The notes beneath the pieces are model-generated. The model had not been told where the DNA came from. It made no database searches and was given only the letters and a program-made list of their open reading frames with translations. Of a stretch of 64,000 nt of DNA, positions 26,572-37,703 are shown one piece after another. The stretch lies in contig NZ_FNHB01000006.1 of assembly GCF_900104455.1 (NCBI RefSeq), positions 94,204-158,203 on the forward strand. The letters run 5' to 3'. The DNA comes from Dendrosporobacter quercicolus. GTDB lineage: Bacteria; Bacillota; Negativicutes; DSM-1736; Dendrosporobacteraceae. Position numbers and translations under genes: made by a program. Positions within the stretch are counted from its first letter, which is position 1. Every line of letters begins with the position of its first letter.

Positions 26572-27336
26572 ATGGTGGAAGCTCACCTGGAGGGAATGCT
26601 GGACACGGCGGTTTTGGCCGGGGAGATTCTATTAAAAAACGGAGCTGAGACTTACCGGGTGGAAGAAACGATGATCCATATCGCCAAAGCGTGCGGCGCC
26701 GTCAATGTTGAAAGCTTTGTCATTCCTACCGGTGTTTTTTTAACGGTCACTGATGCGGCGGGACGTTCGGCAACGACGATGCGGCGGGTAAGAAACCGGA
26801 CCATAAATCTTGACAGGGTAGCCAAAATCAACGCATTGTCCCGCCGGCTGGCCGAACGGCGAATAACCTGCCGGGACGCGGCGCTGGCATTAAAGCGGAT
26901 TGCCAGGGAACGCACCGGGTTTTCCCTGGGACCGTCGATGATTGCCTCCGGGCTGGTGGGCGGCAGTACGGCAATCCTGCAAAATGGCGGCGTTTATGAG
27001 ATGCTGGCTGCTTTTGCAGCGGCTGCGCTGGTGCGCTATATCGCCCACGTTGTGTCAAGGCTGCATGGCGTTCAGGTTACTTATGAATTTCTGGGCGGGA
27101 TGACCGCTGCGCTGAGCGGAGTTTTGTTTTATAAGCTTTGGCCGTTCCTGGGGCGGGATGCAGTCATCATCGGCGGAATTATGCCGCTGGTGCCTGGAAT
27201 GGCAATTACTAATGCCATACGCGATGTCATGGCCGGTGATTTGCTGAGCGGTATATCCAGGGGCATGGAAGCTGCTTTAACGGCCGGTGCAGTGGCAATG
27301 GGCGTGGTTCTTGTCCTGGCTACTCATACGTGGTAA
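26572..27336 (+). CDS. Threonine/serine exporter, ThrE N-terminal half (DUF1212/YjjP type)
   Basis: Membrane protein of the split ThrE exporter: a cytoplasmic N-terminal domain followed by about five hydrophobic segments. Two motifs near the N-terminus, ILLKNGAETYRVEETM and SFVIPTGVFLTV, match YjjP-type proteins. AGAGGTGA lies close upstream. The second half is encoded by the next gene, so together they form one transporter for small neutral amino acids or related compounds. Confidence 0.85.
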   Translation: MVEAHLEGMLDTAVLAGEILLKNGAETYRVEETMIHIAKACGAVNVESFVIPTGVFLTVTDAAGRSATTMRRVRNRTINLDRVAKINALSRRLAERRITCRDAALALKRIARERTGFSLGPSMIASGLVGGSTAILQNGGVYEMLAAFAAAALVRYIAHVVSRLHGVQVTYEFLGGMTAALSGVLFYKLWPFLGRDAVIIGGIMPLVPGMAITNAIRDVMAGDLLSGISRGMEAALTAGAVAMGVVLVLATHTW

Positions 27337-27368
27337 CCCGGTTGGCGGAGAGGTATGAGGTAATTGCT

Positions 27369-27824
27369 ATGGTTTTAAAAATGGTGGCCGTTTTTTTTAT
27401 GTCGGCGGCGTTCGGGGTATTATATCGTATTCCCGGCCGGCTGGTCGCAGCGGCCAGCCTGGTGGGGGTTGCGGCCTGGCTGACTGTCATGCTGATCAAA
27501 AGCATTGGCGGCAGCTTGATTATGGCTAATTTTGCGGGAAGCGTAATAATCGGCCTTGGCGCTGAAACTCTGGCCCGGCGGCTGAAACAGCCAGCCGCTG
27601 TTTTTATTATTCCGGGCTTTATCCCTCTGGTGCCGGGCGGCGAAGCCTATACGACAATGCTGTATATGGTAGAAGGCCATTATGTTGAAGGCGTATCGAT
27701 GTTTATGCGGACCGTGTTGACCGCCGGTGCGATTGCCTTCGGCATTTTTATCAGTTCTACAATATATCGCTTGTTGATAAACTATAACACAGAGAGAAAG
27801 ATGCATAATGCTGGAAAAGATTGA
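27369..27824 (+). CDS. Threonine/serine exporter, C-terminal half (DUF3815/YjjB type)
   Basis: A 151-residue membrane protein with about four hydrophobic segments and the family pattern FIIPGFIPLVPGGEAYTTM. It completes the split ThrE-type exporter with the preceding gene. TGAGG 8 nt before the ATG supports this start over the longer GTG frame. The end overlaps tilS by 17 bp. Confidence 0.87.
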   Translation: MVLKMVAVFFMSAAFGVLYRIPGRLVAAASLVGVAAWLTVMLIKSIGGSLIMANFAGSVIIGLGAETLARRLKQPAAVFIIPGFIPLVPGGEAYTTMLYMVEGHYVEGVSMFMRTVLTAGAIAFGIFISSTIYRLLINYNTERKMHNAGKD

Positions 27825-29202
27825 AAGCTGGATTAACCGGTATGAGTTGCTCAATTCCGGTGATTTTGTCCTGGCGGCGTGTTCCGGCGGGCCGGATTCG
27901 CTGGCTTTGGTGCATAGCTTGGTTCGACTGCGCTCAAAATACAAGATAAGACTGGCTGTCGCCCATGTCGATCATATGCTGCGCGGCGAGGATTCCGAGG
28001 CTGATGCCGAGTTTGTGGCTAAATTCTGCCGGCAGCTCAATCTGGCGTGTTACCGGACGGCGGTCGATGTGCCTGGCTATATTGCCGAAACGGGCAGGTC
28101 GCTCCAGGATGCGGCCAGAAAACTGCGGTATGAGTACTTGCGGCAGACTGCACTCGGGATCGGCCAGGCTAAAATTGCAACCGGGCATCATCGGGATGAC
28201 CAGGCGGAAACGATCTTAATCAACTTATTGCGCGGGGCCGGCAGTACCGGCCTAAGCGGTATGAAACCGTATCATGCGGGAATTATCCGGCCGCTTTTGG
28301 GGATCAGCCGGGCCGAAATCGAACAATATTGTCAAAACCAGGGCTTGATTCCCCGCCAGGACAGTTCCAATTTTAAAACTGATTATCTTCGCAACCGGAT
28401 CAGGCTGAATTTACTGCCTGAATTGGAGCAAAACTACAACCAGGCGATTAAGGAAACTTTATGCCGGACGGCTGAGCTTATTGGCGGCGAGCTTGACTTT
28501 ATCCGGCAAACGCTGGTGGATGTCTGGCCGCAGATTGTCCGGGAAGAGCAGGACCGTTTTTTTGTCAGGCGTTCCGGATTGGCCGGCCTGCATATTGCCC
28601 AGCAACGGGAAATCATCCGGCTGGCTATTGAAAAAAAACAGGGCAGCTCAAGAGGAATTACATTTGTACATGTGGAAAAGTTGATAGAAATGGCTTTAAC
28701 GGGAAGAACGGGCAGTGTGCTGGAATTACCCGGCCGCCTGCGGGCCAGGGCCGGGTATGACGAGGTGGAGGTATACCGCCAAGCTGAACCGGAGCTATCG
28801 CCGCCGGTTGCAGCGCGCCGGCTGAATCTGCCTGGTAAAACTTATGTGCCTGAGCTTCATTTGACCATTGTGGCTGAACTGTGTACTGCCGTACCGGAAA
28901 AGCTGCCGCCGGCTTCGGCGGTTTTTGCATGGTCGGAGCTGGAACCGCCGCTTTACATCCGTACCAGAAGGGACGGAGACCGGTTTCGGCCGAAGGGGTT
29001 TAACGGCAGTAAGAAAGTCAAGGATTTTTTTATTGATGCTAAAATTCCGCGTGAAAAAAGGGCGATTACCCCAATCATTTATGATGGAAAAGGCATTCTG
29101 TGGGTAGGCGGATACCGTCAGGCTGAACGGGGCGGTATCCCGGTGGATACTCAGCAATTTTTACAGCTTAGTTTATGTACGGGGGAGGAACATCATGATT
29201 AA
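27808..29202 (+). CDS. tilS: tRNA(Ile)-lysidine synthase
   Basis: Adds lysine to C34 of tRNA-Ile(CAU) so that it reads AUA. The PP-loop ATPase motif [12 protein letters not shown] is near residue 25. A DDQAE motif and a TilS C-terminal domain ([19 protein letters not shown]) follow. The length of 464 residues is typical. It overlaps hpt by 8 bp, the classic tilS-hpt-ftsH order. Confidence 0.96.
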   Translation: MLEKIESWINRYELLNSGDFVLAACSGGPDSLALVHSLVRLRSKYKIRLAVAHVDHMLRGEDSEADAEFVAKFCRQLNLACYRTAVDVPGYIAETGRSLQDAARKLRYEYLRQTALGIGQAKIATGHHRDDQAETILINLLRGAGSTGLSGMKPYHAGIIRPLLGISRAEIEQYCQNQGLIPRQDSSNFKTDYLRNRIRLNLLPELEQNYNQAIKETLCRTAELIGGELDFIRQTLVDVWPQIVREEQDRFFVRRSGLAGLHIAQQREIIRLAIEKKQGSSRGITFVHVEKLIEMALTGRTGSVLELPGRLRARAGYDEVEVYRQAEPELSPPVAARRLNLPGKTYVPELHLTIVAELCTAVPEKLPPASAVFAWSELEPPLYIRTRRDGDRFRPKGFNGSKKVKDFFIDAKIPREKRAITPIIYDGKGILWVGGYRQAERGGIPVDTQQFLQLSLCTGEEHHD

Positions 29203-29731
29203 CGATGTGGAACGAATATTAATTAGCGAGGCGCAACTGGCGGAACGCATCAAAGAGTTAGGCGCGCAGATTACCGCCGATTATGCGGGAAAGGAAATTC
29301 TAGCCATTGGCGTACTGCGCGGCGCAGTGGTATTTATGGCCGATCTGACCAGAGCTATAAAGGTTCCGGTTGCGATTGACTTTATGGCGGTATCAAGTTA
29401 CGGCGCCGGGACGGATTCCAGCGGTGTAGTGAGAATCTTAAAGGATCTTGACGAGAATATTGAGGGCCGCCATCTGCTGATTGTTGAGGATATTATTGAT
29501 TCAGGCCTGACTCTTACGTATTTACTGGAAAATCTCAAATCGCGCAAACCGGCCAGCATAAAGCTTTGCACTTTACTGAATAAGCCCGAACGCCGCAAGG
29601 CCGAGGTGCAGATTGATTACAATGGTTTTACTGTTCCTGATTATTTTGTCGTTGGCTATGGACTGGATTTTGCGGAGAAATATCGCAATTTACCATTTAT
29701 TGGCATACTGAAACCGGAAGTATATAAATAA
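29195..29731 (+). CDS. hpt: Hypoxanthine phosphoribosyltransferase
   Basis: Purine salvage enzyme converting hypoxanthine or guanine plus PRPP to the nucleotide. The PRPP-binding motif [14 protein letters not shown] is near residues 94-107, with [12 protein letters not shown] near residue 41. The length of 178 residues is normal. Overlap with tilS suggests co-expression. Confidence 0.96.
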   Translation: MINDVERILISEAQLAERIKELGAQITADYAGKEILAIGVLRGAVVFMADLTRAIKVPVAIDFMAVSSYGAGTDSSGVVRILKDLDENIEGRHLLIVEDIIDSGLTLTYLLENLKSRKPASIKLCTLLNKPERRKAEVQIDYNGFTVPDYFVVGYGLDFAEKYRNLPFIGILKPEVYK

Positions 29732-29749
29732 ATCAGCCTAGTACCTTGA

Positions 29750-29778
29750 TTGTTAATTCTTAGATTTGGTGTTATAAT
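29750..29778 (+). promoter_or_regulatory. Sigma-A promoter for ftsH
   Basis: TTGTTA (29750-29755), a 17-bp spacer and a perfect TATAAT (29773-29778) lie 55 bp before the ftsH start. Confidence 0.75.
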
Positions 29779-29832
29779 ATTTTTCTATGGAGAACATTCT
29801 GGTGTTATGTGATCTAGTGAGAGGAGGGCTAC

Positions 29833-31716
29833 TTGTTGAACAAATTTTTCCGTAATGTGAGTTTCTATTTGCTTATTATCATTATCGCCATTTCTATTAT
29901 TGACTACTATTCAACACGCACAACCAATAAGCAAGAAATAACCTATACGCAGTTCTTACAGCAAATGGATGAACAGAAGGTGGAGCGGGTAACGATTGTT
30001 GAAAATTCAATTCGCGGTTGGCTTAAAGATGGTACGGAGTTTACCACAATTACACCAAACGATCCTACTCTCATTAATACGCTGCGCGAAAAAAATGTTA
30101 ATATTAAAGCTGAGCAGCCACCGCAACCGCCTTGGTGGACAACGATTTTTTCGTCAATTTTACCAATCCTGCTGTTGATCGGGGTTTGGTTTTTTATCAT
30201 GCAGCAAACGCAGGGCGGCGGCAACCGGGTGATGTCTTTCGGCAAAAGCCGGGCGAAGCTGCACAGTGAAGAGAAAATCAAAATAACCTTTACCGATGTG
30301 GCCGGTGCTGATGAAGCAAAACAGGAATTACAGGAGGTTGTCGAGTTTCTCAAGCATCCGAAGAAGTTTAACGATTTGGGCGCCCGGATTCCCAAGGGCG
30401 TATTATTGTTTGGTCCTCCCGGTACCGGCAAGACCCTCCTGGCAAAAGCCGTAGCCGGTGAGGCCGGCGTACCTTTCTTTAGTATCAGCGGTTCCGACTT
30501 TGTGGAAATGTTTGTCGGCGTTGGGGCGTCAAGGGTCCGGGATCTCTTTGAGCAGGCCAAGAAAAATGCGCCGTGTATTGTATTTATTGATGAGATTGAT
30601 GCTGTTGGCCGTCAGCGCGGAGCCGGACTGGGCGGCGGCCACGATGAACGCGAGCAGACCTTAAACCAGCTGCTGGTGGAGATGGATGGGTTCGCCGCCA
30701 ATGAAGGGATTATTATCATTGCCGCCACCAACCGTCCTGACATTCTTGATCCCGCTTTATTGCGGCCGGGGCGTTTTGACCGGCAGATTGTTGTTGATAA
30801 GCCGGATGTTAAAGGCCGCGCGGAAATTCTTAAAGTTCACACCAAGGGCAAGCCTGTGGACAAAGAGGCGAATCTGGAAGTCTTGGCCCGGCGTACACCG
30901 GGGTTTACAGGAGCTGATCTTAGCAACCTGATTAATGAGGCGGCGTTGCTGGCGGCCCGCCGCAATAAAAAGCGTATCGAGATGCCCGAACTGGAAGAAT
31001 CAATTGAACGGGTAGTTGCGGGACCGGAACGTAAAAGCAAGGTGATCAGCAACAGGGAAAAGAGGCTGACTGCTTATCATGAAGCAGGCCATGCCCTGAT
31101 CGGCATGTTGTTGCCGCATACCGACCCGGTACACAAAGTATCCATCATACCCAGAGGCCGGGCCGGCGGTTACACCCTGATGCTGCCGAAAGAGGACCGT
31201 TATTACGCCACAAGATCGGAACTGCTCGATCAGCTTAAAACGCTTCTGGGCGGCCGGGTGGCTGAAGAGGTGGTGCTGGCTGAAATTAGCACCGGCGCGC
31301 AAAATGATTTGGAGCGGGCGACCGATTTGGTCCGTAAAATGATTACCGAGTATGGCATGAGTGAAGCCCTGGGGCCGATTACTTTCGGCCGGCGTCAGGA
31401 TCAGCAGGTGTTTTTAGGACGGGATATTTCCCGGGATCGAAATTACAGCGAAGAAGTGGCGTATGCCATTGACAAGGAAGTTCGCAAATTGATCGAAACC
31501 GCATATGATGAGTGCCGGACAATGCTGAAAGAAAATATTGATAAACTGCATCTGCTGGCCAATACTCTGATTGAACGGGAAACGCTGGAAGCTGAGGAAC
31601 TGGAACAGCTGATGAAAGAAGGAGCCATTGCAAAGAAGGCCGAAATCGCCGACAGCGGGCAGCCTGTCCAGAGCGATGGCGAGGGACCTAGAATTGTTTA
31701 TATCAGTCGTAACTAG
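29833..31716 (+). CDS. ftsH: ATP-dependent zinc metalloprotease FtsH
   Basis: Membrane-anchored AAA+ protease that degrades misfolded and regulatory membrane proteins. Two transmembrane helices (about 7-25 and 105-125) flank an extracytoplasmic loop. Walker A GPPGTGKT is near residue 195, Walker [11 protein letters not shown] follows, and the zinc site HEAGH is near residue 417. The start is TTG; a second TTG directly follows and either could initiate after AGGAGGG. The 627-residue length is typical. Confidence 0.97.
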   Translation: MLNKFFRNVSFYLLIIIIAISIIDYYSTRTTNKQEITYTQFLQQMDEQKVERVTIVENSIRGWLKDGTEFTTITPNDPTLINTLREKNVNIKAEQPPQPPWWTTIFSSILPILLLIGVWFFIMQQTQGGGNRVMSFGKSRAKLHSEEKIKITFTDVAGADEAKQELQEVVEFLKHPKKFNDLGARIPKGVLLFGPPGTGKTLLAKAVAGEAGVPFFSISGSDFVEMFVGVGASRVRDLFEQAKKNAPCIVFIDEIDAVGRQRGAGLGGGHDEREQTLNQLLVEMDGFAANEGIIIIAATNRPDILDPALLRPGRFDRQIVVDKPDVKGRAEILKVHTKGKPVDKEANLEVLARRTPGFTGADLSNLINEAALLAARRNKKRIEMPELEESIERVVAGPERKSKVISNREKRLTAYHEAGHALIGMLLPHTDPVHKVSIIPRGRAGGYTLMLPKEDRYYATRSELLDQLKTLLGGRVAEEVVLAEISTGAQNDLERATDLVRKMITEYGMSEALGPITFGRRQDQQVFLGRDISRDRNYSEEVAYAIDKEVRKLIETAYDECRTMLKENIDKLHLLANTLIERETLEAEELEQLMKEGAIAKKAEIADSGQPVQSDGEGPRIVYISRN

Positions 31717-31889
31717 TTAGTCACGGCAACTGTTACAGCGTCAGCCTTAAACTGTGCGGCGGCGGGGCGGGAAGCCCGTCAGCCCTCCGGCTTAGGGTTG
31801 ATGCTGTATTAGCGTACCGCCTAAACGCACTGTCAGGAGCGCTGGCTGGGCCATTTGTTTTTTATTGTATGGGACGGGAGGAAAACCAA

Positions 31890-32885
31890 ATGAGTGAAAT
31901 CTTGTTGCATTATACCCGGGCGGGCAGAGTGGAAAGTATCCACCGGGGCGATATTGTGGCTGTAGATGTAACCGGTAAAGTAATTGATTGTGTTGGCAAT
32001 GCTGAGAAGCCGATGTTTTGGCGATCCGCCGCCAAGCCATTCCAGATTCTTCCTTTTGTACGGCAAGGTGGATTGGAAAAATACGGTATCAAGGAAGAGG
32101 AACTGGCCGTTATGGTATCTTCTCACAGCGGCGAACCCCGGCATGTGGAATTGGTAAAACAAATTCTGGCGAAAGTCGGGCTAACCGTTGATGCTCTGGC
32201 TTGCGGCGCTGTCCGCCCCATGGATGGGCGGACGTCACGGGAATTGGTAAAGCTTGGTCTAAAACCGCAGGCTGTGCATAATCCCTGCTCCGGCAAGCAT
32301 GCCGGAATGCTGGCTTTATGCCGGCTGCTCAATTTGCCGGTGGCGGGTTATACCGAGCCGGAGCACGAGGTTCAACAAATCATGCACCGGTCGGTTGCCC
32401 AAAGCGCCGGCCTGACTGTTCAGCAGGTTGATATTGGCATTGATGGCTGTGGTGTACCCGTCTTTTACCTGCCTTTAGCCAATATGGCGCTGGCCTATGC
32501 CCGCCTGGCATTGCCGGAGCAGGCCGGCTGGGGCGAAAACGAACAGGCGGTTACCGCCATCAGGGATGCAATGCTGGGTTATCCGCAGGTTGTCGCCGGT
32601 ACCGGCCGGGTTGACACCGTACTGATGCAGCTGACCAAAGGCCGGATTCTGGCCAAAGTTGGGGCTGAGGCTGTTTACTGCCTGGCTTCGGTAGCGGCCG
32701 GAATTGGCATAACCTTCAAAATAGAGGATGGCGGGCACCGGGCAATTAATCCGGTAATTCTTGGTATGCTAAAGCGTCTGGGACTGATTACCCAGGCTGA
32801 ATACGACGAGCTTGCCGCCCAATATCCGCCGGTTTTAAGGAACCACCGGGGCGATGTTATTGGGACAATTGAAACTGTGTTCTAA
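31890..32885 (+). CDS. Asparaginase (Asparaginase_II family, PF06089 type)
   Basis: A 331-residue protein of the rhizobial-type thermolabile asparaginase family, not the classic AnsA/AnsB fold. Family motifs include EKPMFWRSAAKPFQ near residue 38, SSHSGEPRHV, NPCSGKHAGML and GVPVFYLPL. It would hydrolyse asparagine to aspartate, which could feed the nearby panD reaction. GGGAGG 8 nt upstream supports this ATG. The metabolic link is inference from position. Confidence 0.87.
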   Translation: MSEILLHYTRAGRVESIHRGDIVAVDVTGKVIDCVGNAEKPMFWRSAAKPFQILPFVRQGGLEKYGIKEEELAVMVSSHSGEPRHVELVKQILAKVGLTVDALACGAVRPMDGRTSRELVKLGLKPQAVHNPCSGKHAGMLALCRLLNLPVAGYTEPEHEVQQIMHRSVAQSAGLTVQQVDIGIDGCGVPVFYLPLANMALAYARLALPEQAGWGENEQAVTAIRDAMLGYPQVVAGTGRVDTVLMQLTKGRILAKVGAEAVYCLASVAAGIGITFKIEDGGHRAINPVILGMLKRLGLITQAEYDELAAQYPPVLRNHRGDVIGTIETVF

Positions 32886-32891
32886 AAAATG

Positions 32892-32932
32892 AGAGGTGTG
32901 TTTAAGTGCCGGGGGCAGTTAAACACACCTCT
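32892..32932 (+). terminator. Terminator after the asparaginase gene
   Basis: AGAGGTGTGTTTAA pairs perfectly with TTAAACACACCTCT across a 13-nt loop, followed by T residues. Confidence 0.88.
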
Positions 32933-33256
32933 TTTCTATGCGAAGGAGAGACAATTACCGGCGACTTTAAAGATTGCCCGTTACCGGTAAACATGTTATG
33001 ATAGCTGGTGATAATATGTCAGTGCTGGGCGGCATCGCTATGAGCCGCACCCGGATTTTCAAAATACGAATAGCTCTGCGTCCGCTTAGATCTATCAGGC
33101 TGAGACGGAATCGGATGATCGGTTATCATGCAAAGTCGTTCCAAGCTGAAACAGGGAAGTCTTTTATTGAATTGATACTGGTCAGACAGTGGAGGGCTGG
33201 CGTTTTTTAAAAATTCGGCTTGTACTAGAATTACTTACTAGGAGGTCGATATTTTT
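32933..33256 (+). other. Gene-free stretch upstream of panC, possible transcribed leader
   Basis: No convincing ORF or known riboswitch is seen. A plausible promoter (TTGCCC at 32974, 17 bp, TATGAT at 32997) would give a leader of about 250 nt before panC. A T run lies at 33203-33208, but I found no clear stem before it. Confidence 0.3.
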
Positions 33257-34111
33257 ATGAAAATCGTTCATCAGATTAATCAGGTTAAAGGGATGATTCG
33301 CGAAGTAAGACAGAAGGGCGGGACGATTGGCTTTGTTCCTACCATGGGCTATTTGCATGAGGGCCATTTGTCCCTTATGCGCCGGGCCAAGGTCGAACAG
33401 GCGGTGGTCGTTGCCAGTATTTTTGTCAATCCGCTGCAGTTTGGACCCAAGGAGGATTTGGCGGTTTATCCGCGCGATCTGGAACGGGACAGTGTCCTGG
33501 CGGAAAGCGCCGATGTCGATATTTTATTTGTTCCGGCGGTAGAAGAGATGTATCCTCAGGGCGTTAAGCGGTTTCTTACGGTTGTTGATGTTGCTGCAAT
33601 TACCGGGGTCTTATGCGGCGCAGCACGTCCCGGCCATTTCCGGGGCGTAACGACAGTTGTGAATAAATTGTTTCATATCGTTGAACCCGATGCCGCTTAT
33701 TTCGGACAGAAGGATGCGCAGCAAGTGACTGTGATTAAGCGGATGGTTGAAGATTTAAATATGAATATATCGATTGTGACGGTGCCAACGGTCCGCGAGG
33801 CCGACGGTTTGGCGCTGTCTTCCCGCAATGTTTTTTTGAACGTCGCCGAACGGCGGGCGGCCTTGGTTCTACATCAATCACTGCAAGCGGCTGTACGCCT
33901 GCTGGCCGGTGGCTGCCGCAGCGCTGCGGCTATTCGTGCTGCAATGACTGCGCTTATCGCGGCCGAGCCACTGGCAAGCATTGATTATATTGCTGTGGTT
34001 GACAGGGACAGCTTAGCTGAAATCGCTGCCATCTCCGGACCGGTATTAATTGCTCTGGCGGTTCGAATCGGGAAAACCAGATTAATTGATAATATGGTGT
34101 GGGAGGGGTAG
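33257..34111 (+). CDS. panC: Pantothenate synthetase
   Basis: Condenses pantoate and beta-alanine with ATP, the last step of vitamin B5 synthesis. The HIGH-like motif [14 protein letters not shown] is near residues 30-43, with FGQKDAQQ and a KMSKS-like LSSRN motif later. The length of 284 residues is typical. GGAGG precedes the ATG. panD overlaps downstream; no panB is present in the window. Confidence 0.96.
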   Translation: MKIVHQINQVKGMIREVRQKGGTIGFVPTMGYLHEGHLSLMRRAKVEQAVVVASIFVNPLQFGPKEDLAVYPRDLERDSVLAESADVDILFVPAVEEMYPQGVKRFLTVVDVAAITGVLCGAARPGHFRGVTTVVNKLFHIVEPDAAYFGQKDAQQVTVIKRMVEDLNMNISIVTVPTVREADGLALSSRNVFLNVAERRAALVLHQSLQAAVRLLAGGCRSAAAIRAAMTALIAAEPLASIDYIAVVDRDSLAEIAAISGPVLIALAVRIGKTRLIDNMVWEG

Positions 34112-34113
34112 CG

Positions 34114-34497
34114 ATGTTCAGGACAATGCTTAAATCCAAATTGCACCGGGCAACAGTAACCCAGTCCTGCCTTAATTATATTGGCAGCATAACCATTGAT
34201 GCCGATCTTATGGCGGCGGCCGACATTTACGCCGGCGAGAAAGTGCAGGTTGTGAATAATAACAATGGCGCGCGGCTGGAAACTTACGCGATTGCCGGTG
34301 AACGCGGTTCAGGAATTATCTGTTTGAATGGAGCGGCAGCCAGGCTGGTGCAGCCTGGCGATACAGTAATTATTATCACCTATGTGCAGCTTGATGACCA
34401 GACGGCGCAGAACTATCAGCCGACGGTGGTCTTTTTAAACGAGAATAATACCATTGCCGAAATTCAGAGCGGCGAACAGCATGGTGAAATTCGCTGA
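34114..34497 (+). CDS. panD: Aspartate 1-decarboxylase (pyruvoyl-dependent)
   Basis: Makes beta-alanine for pantothenate. The precursor self-cleaves at Gly24-Ser25 (NYIGSITID) to create the pyruvoyl group. The length of 127 residues is typical. GGGAGGGG precedes this ATG; a longer GTG start is rejected. The gene begins 3 bp after the panC stop. Confidence 0.96.
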   Translation: MFRTMLKSKLHRATVTQSCLNYIGSITIDADLMAAADIYAGEKVQVVNNNNGARLETYAIAGERGSGIICLNGAAARLVQPGDTVIIITYVQLDDQTAQNYQPTVVFLNENNTIAEIQSGEQHGEIR

Positions 34498-34526
34498 TTG
34501 ACAGATTGAGCCGGGATGTTTATCAT
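34498..34526 (+). promoter_or_regulatory. Sigma-A promoter for birA (and coaX)
   Basis: TTGACA (34498-34503), a 17-bp spacer and TATCAT (34521-34526). It begins one base after the panD stop. Confidence 0.7.
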
Positions 34527-34618
34527 TTAGTATTAGAGACTTATGCAGGGAATACTGGTTTATGCGGGCTTAACTGACTAAACCTGACGGTAGTTCCTAA
34601 AACTGGGAGGAAGTATTG

Positions 34619-35611
34619 GTGCGTTCTAGTATTCTTCATTTACTGCGTCAGCATTCGGGCGATTACCTGTCAGGTGAGGAGATTGCCAGGCAACTGGCCG
34701 TTTCCCGCACAGCAGTCTGGAAGCATATGCAGGAGCTAAAACAGGAAGGCTATGCCATTGACGCGCACTCCAGGCGCGGTTATCGTTTGCGGCAGGTTCC
34801 CGACCTGCTGTTGCCGGCTGAAATTCGCTCGGCGGCCAGGACCCGCAGACTAGGGCGGGAAATCCATTATTTTACACATATTGATTCGACGAATAATGAA
34901 GCAAAGAAATTAGCTTTCGCCGGCGCTGCAGAAGGAACTCTGGTCGTGTCGGAAGCGCAGAACAGCGGCCGGGGACGGTTGTCGCGCGGCTGGTTTTCCC
35001 CTGAGCAGCTGGGAATCTGGCTGTCGGTAGTTTTACGTCCGCCGTTTAGTCCGCAGGACGCGCCTAAATGTACGTTGCTGGCGGCGGTTGCCATCACCAG
35101 GGCAATCGGCAGTGTCTGCCAGGTAACCTGCGGCATAAAATGGCCCAATGATATTTTATATGAGGGCCGGAAGCTTGTGGGCATTCTTACTGAAATGAGC
35201 GCGGAGATGGATGCCATCAATCATATCATTATCGGCATGGGTATAAATGTGAATATGAGGAGCAGCGACTTTCCGCCCGACTTAAGACCCATTGCCACTT
35301 CACTGGCCGAAATAACCGGGCAGCCGGTTTCCCGGTTAAAGTTGTTGACGGCCGTATTAATGGAACTGGAAGAATTGTATCAGGCGGCAGTTACGTGCGG
35401 TTTTACCGAGGTTTTGAACGAATGGCGCAAGTATTCCGTTACACTTGGACAAACTGTTGATATCACCGGCATTAACCGGCAGTATTCCGGCTTGGCCGTC
35501 GATATTGATGAAGACGGGGCATTACTGGTCGAAACAGCAACCGGCATTCAGAAAGTACTGGCCGGCGATGTTTCTCTTCGACCGAAAAAAACTGAAACCA
35601 AACGGGAATAG
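34619..35611 (+). CDS. birA: Biotin operon repressor / biotin-[acetyl-CoA-carboxylase] ligase BirA
   Basis: Bifunctional protein: an N-terminal helix-turn-helix domain ([21 protein letters not shown]) and a ligase domain with the biotin-AMP loop [12 protein letters not shown], followed by [17 protein letters not shown]. It attaches biotin to carboxylases and may repress biotin genes. The GTG start has GGGAGG 8 nt upstream; a TTG three bases earlier is also possible. Confidence 0.94.
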   Translation: MRSSILHLLRQHSGDYLSGEEIARQLAVSRTAVWKHMQELKQEGYAIDAHSRRGYRLRQVPDLLLPAEIRSAARTRRLGREIHYFTHIDSTNNEAKKLAFAGAAEGTLVVSEAQNSGRGRLSRGWFSPEQLGIWLSVVLRPPFSPQDAPKCTLLAAVAITRAIGSVCQVTCGIKWPNDILYEGRKLVGILTEMSAEMDAINHIIIGMGINVNMRSSDFPPDLRPIATSLAEITGQPVSRLKLLTAVLMELEELYQAAVTCGFTEVLNEWRKYSVTLGQTVDITGINRQYSGLAVDIDEDGALLVETATGIQKVLAGDVSLRPKKTETKRE

Positions 35612-35645
35612 GCGATTAATTACTTTTTTGGGGGATTCATTACAT

Positions 35646-36410
35646 ATGCTGTTAGTATTTGACATAGGCAACACGAATATTGTGCTGGGTACCTATGAAG
35701 GGGAACGGCTGCTGCAACATTGGCGAATATCTACCGACCGGGGCAAGACCGGTGATGAATATGGAATGCTGATCAATGAATTATTTAATTTCCACAATTT
35801 AAGTATTAAAGATATTGATGCGGTGATTATCTCTTCGGTTGTACCACCTCTGGTTGTTCCGTTAGTCAGAATGTGTCAGCGCTATTTTAATGTCGAGCCG
35901 CTGGTGGTAGGACCCGGCATAAAAACCGGTATTTGCCTCAGATATGAAAATCCCCGCGAAATCGGCGCCGACCGGATTGTAAATGCTGTGGCTGCGCTGG
36001 ACCGCTATGGCGGACCGCTGATTATTGTTGACTTTGGAACTGCAACCACTTTTTGCGCGGTGGCGAAAAATGGCGATTATCTGGGCGGAGCCATTGCCCC
36101 CGGTATTGGCATATCGACTGAGGCTCTGTTCCAGCGGGCGGCGAAGCTGCCGCGGATTGAACTGGCCAAGCCCAAAACGGTGATTTGCCGCAACACGGTC
36201 GCCAGTATGCAGTCAGGCATTATTTTCGGGTTTACCGGCCAGGTGGATGAAATTGTCCGCCGGATGAGGGAAGAACTTGGCAGCAATGCCAAGGTAGTGG
36301 CGACAGGCGGGCTTGCCAATATGATTGCCCAGCAGTCCCGGACGATTGATGTTGTAGAGCATTTTTTGACTTTGGAAGGATTAAGGATTTTATATGAACG
36401 CAATTCATAG
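35646..36410 (+). CDS. coaX: Type III pantothenate kinase
   Basis: First step of coenzyme A synthesis from pantothenate; the type III enzyme does not respond to CoA feedback. Family motifs are [10 protein letters not shown] at residues 5-14, [12 protein letters not shown] near residue 100 and DFGTATTF near 120. GGGGGA lies about 10 nt before the ATG; the longer upstream frame overlaps birA and is rejected. It fits metabolically with panC and panD just upstream. Confidence 0.95.
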   Translation: MLLVFDIGNTNIVLGTYEGERLLQHWRISTDRGKTGDEYGMLINELFNFHNLSIKDIDAVIISSVVPPLVVPLVRMCQRYFNVEPLVVGPGIKTGICLRYENPREIGADRIVNAVAALDRYGGPLIIVDFGTATTFCAVAKNGDYLGGAIAPGIGISTEALFQRAAKLPRIELAKPKTVICRNTVASMQSGIIFGFTGQVDEIVRRMREELGSNAKVVATGGLANMIAQQSRTIDVVEHFLTLEGLRILYERNS

Positions 36411-36415
36411 CAGCC

Positions 36416-36442
36416 AACGGCGCGATAACCAGTCGCGCCGTT
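36416..36442 (+). terminator. Terminator-like hairpin after coaX
   Basis: AACGGCGCGA pairs perfectly with TCGCGCCGTT across a 7-nt loop. No long T run follows, so efficiency is uncertain. Confidence 0.6.
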
Positions 36443-36461
36443 CGTTATGAGAGGAGTAGCG

Positions 36462-36532
36462 AACCACAGAGGACACGGAGGGCACAGAGGGATGACGAGG
36501 GAAAACGCGTCCTTGCGGTATCCTCTGTGGTT
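36462..36532. repeat. Dispersed intergenic repeat, copy C
   Basis: The element is bounded by inverted 12-bp arms AACCACAGAGGA and TCCTCTGTGGTT and contains GGACACGGAGGGCACAGAGG. The same wording in reverse complement occurs at 56751 and 63861. It is non-coding and lies between coaX and dusB. Confidence 0.65.
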
Positions 36533-36596
36533 AAACTATTTTTTCGTCTGTTTGCGGTTATAATAAATTGTATTTACATCGGTAAGGAGCGATACT

Positions 36597-37586
36597 ATGA
36601 GAATCGGTAGTCTTGAACTGGTCAATCCGGTGATTTTAGCGCCGATGGCCGGGGTGACCGATTTGCCGTTTCGTCTGTTGGCCAGGGAAATGGGCTGTGG
36701 TCTGGTCTATTCGGAAATGATCAGTGACAAAGGCTTGCTTTATCAAAACCGCCACACCCTGGAGATGCTGAAAAGCCATGACCGGGAACGGCCGGTTGCC
36801 GTCCAGATATTTGGCGCTGATCCGGCTTGTATGGCCCAGGCCGCCAAAATTGTCGCGGCCACCGGGGCGGCTGATGTCATTGATATTAATATGGGATGTC
36901 CGACACCAAAAATTGTTAAAAACGGCGAGGGATCGGCGCTTTTGCGCCAGCCTGAGTCAGCCTATGAAATTATGGCTGCTGTAGCCGCTGCTGTGGATTT
37001 ACCGGTAACCGTAAAAATTCGCAAAGGCTGGGACGACAAGTCGGTAAACGCCGTTCAAATGGCCAGGCTGGCCGAACGGGCGGGTATTGCCGCAATTGCT
37101 GTTCACGGCCGGACCCGGGAACAGTTTTACAGCGGCCAGGCTGACTGGGGGATTATTCGTGAGGTCAAGCAAAGCGTTGGTATTCCGGTCATTGGCAACG
37201 GCGATGTTCGTTCACCGCAGGATGCGGCGCAAATGCTGGCTCAAACCAACTGTGACGCCATTATGATTGGTCGCGGCAGTCAGGGCAATCCCTGGTTGTT
37301 TAAACAAGTGGTGCATTATTTGGCTACCGGGCAATTCTTAGCAGCTCCGTCGTTAGATGAGCGGCTGACAGTTCTATTTCGACATTTGGACAGGCTTGTT
37401 GCGTATAAAGGAGAATATGTCGGTATCAGAGAAATGCGGCGCCATGCCGCCTGGTACACAAAAGGGCTGCCTCATTCGGCCGAATTGCGGCTAAGGTTTA
37501 ATCAGGCGGAGTCCGAAGCGGAGTTCAGGAAAATTTTACTCCAGATACCGGCGCTTACCGGCTTGGCATACGACGGCAATCATTGA
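36597..37586 (+). CDS. dusB: tRNA-dihydrouridine synthase B
   Basis: FMN enzyme that reduces uridines in the tRNA D-loop. The N-terminal motif APMAGVTDLPFR binds FMN. The catalytic Cys lies in NMGCPTPKIVKNGEGSAL near residue 102. The length of 329 residues is typical. AAGGAG precedes the ATG by about 8 nt. Confidence 0.95.
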   Translation: MRIGSLELVNPVILAPMAGVTDLPFRLLAREMGCGLVYSEMISDKGLLYQNRHTLEMLKSHDRERPVAVQIFGADPACMAQAAKIVAATGAADVIDINMGCPTPKIVKNGEGSALLRQPESAYEIMAAVAAAVDLPVTVKIRKGWDDKSVNAVQMARLAERAGIAAIAVHGRTREQFYSGQADWGIIREVKQSVGIPVIGNGDVRSPQDAAQMLAQTNCDAIMIGRGSQGNPWLFKQVVHYLATGQFLAAPSLDERLTVLFRHLDRLVAYKGEYVGIREMRRHAAWYTKGLPHSAELRLRFNQAESEAEFRKILLQIPALTGLAYDGNH

Positions 37587-37703
37587 CTGAAAGAGGTATC
37601 AATCAGAGTAGTTTACCGGCGAGGCTTGTTCTGCAGCCGGGGGAGCTATTTGCTGTACAGGTTTGTGAATTTCCAGTTTTAGTGTTAAAATATGTATATC
37701 ACG

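Noticed and set aside
33080..33140. CTGAGACGG sequence suggesting a TPP riboswitch before panC
   Set aside because: Only the short CTGAGA core is present; the other conserved TPP blocks are absent.
32974..33210. 78-codon open frame between asparaginase gene and panC
   Set aside because: The predicted protein is basic and low in recognisable structure, has no ribosome-binding site, and begins inside the candidate promoter.
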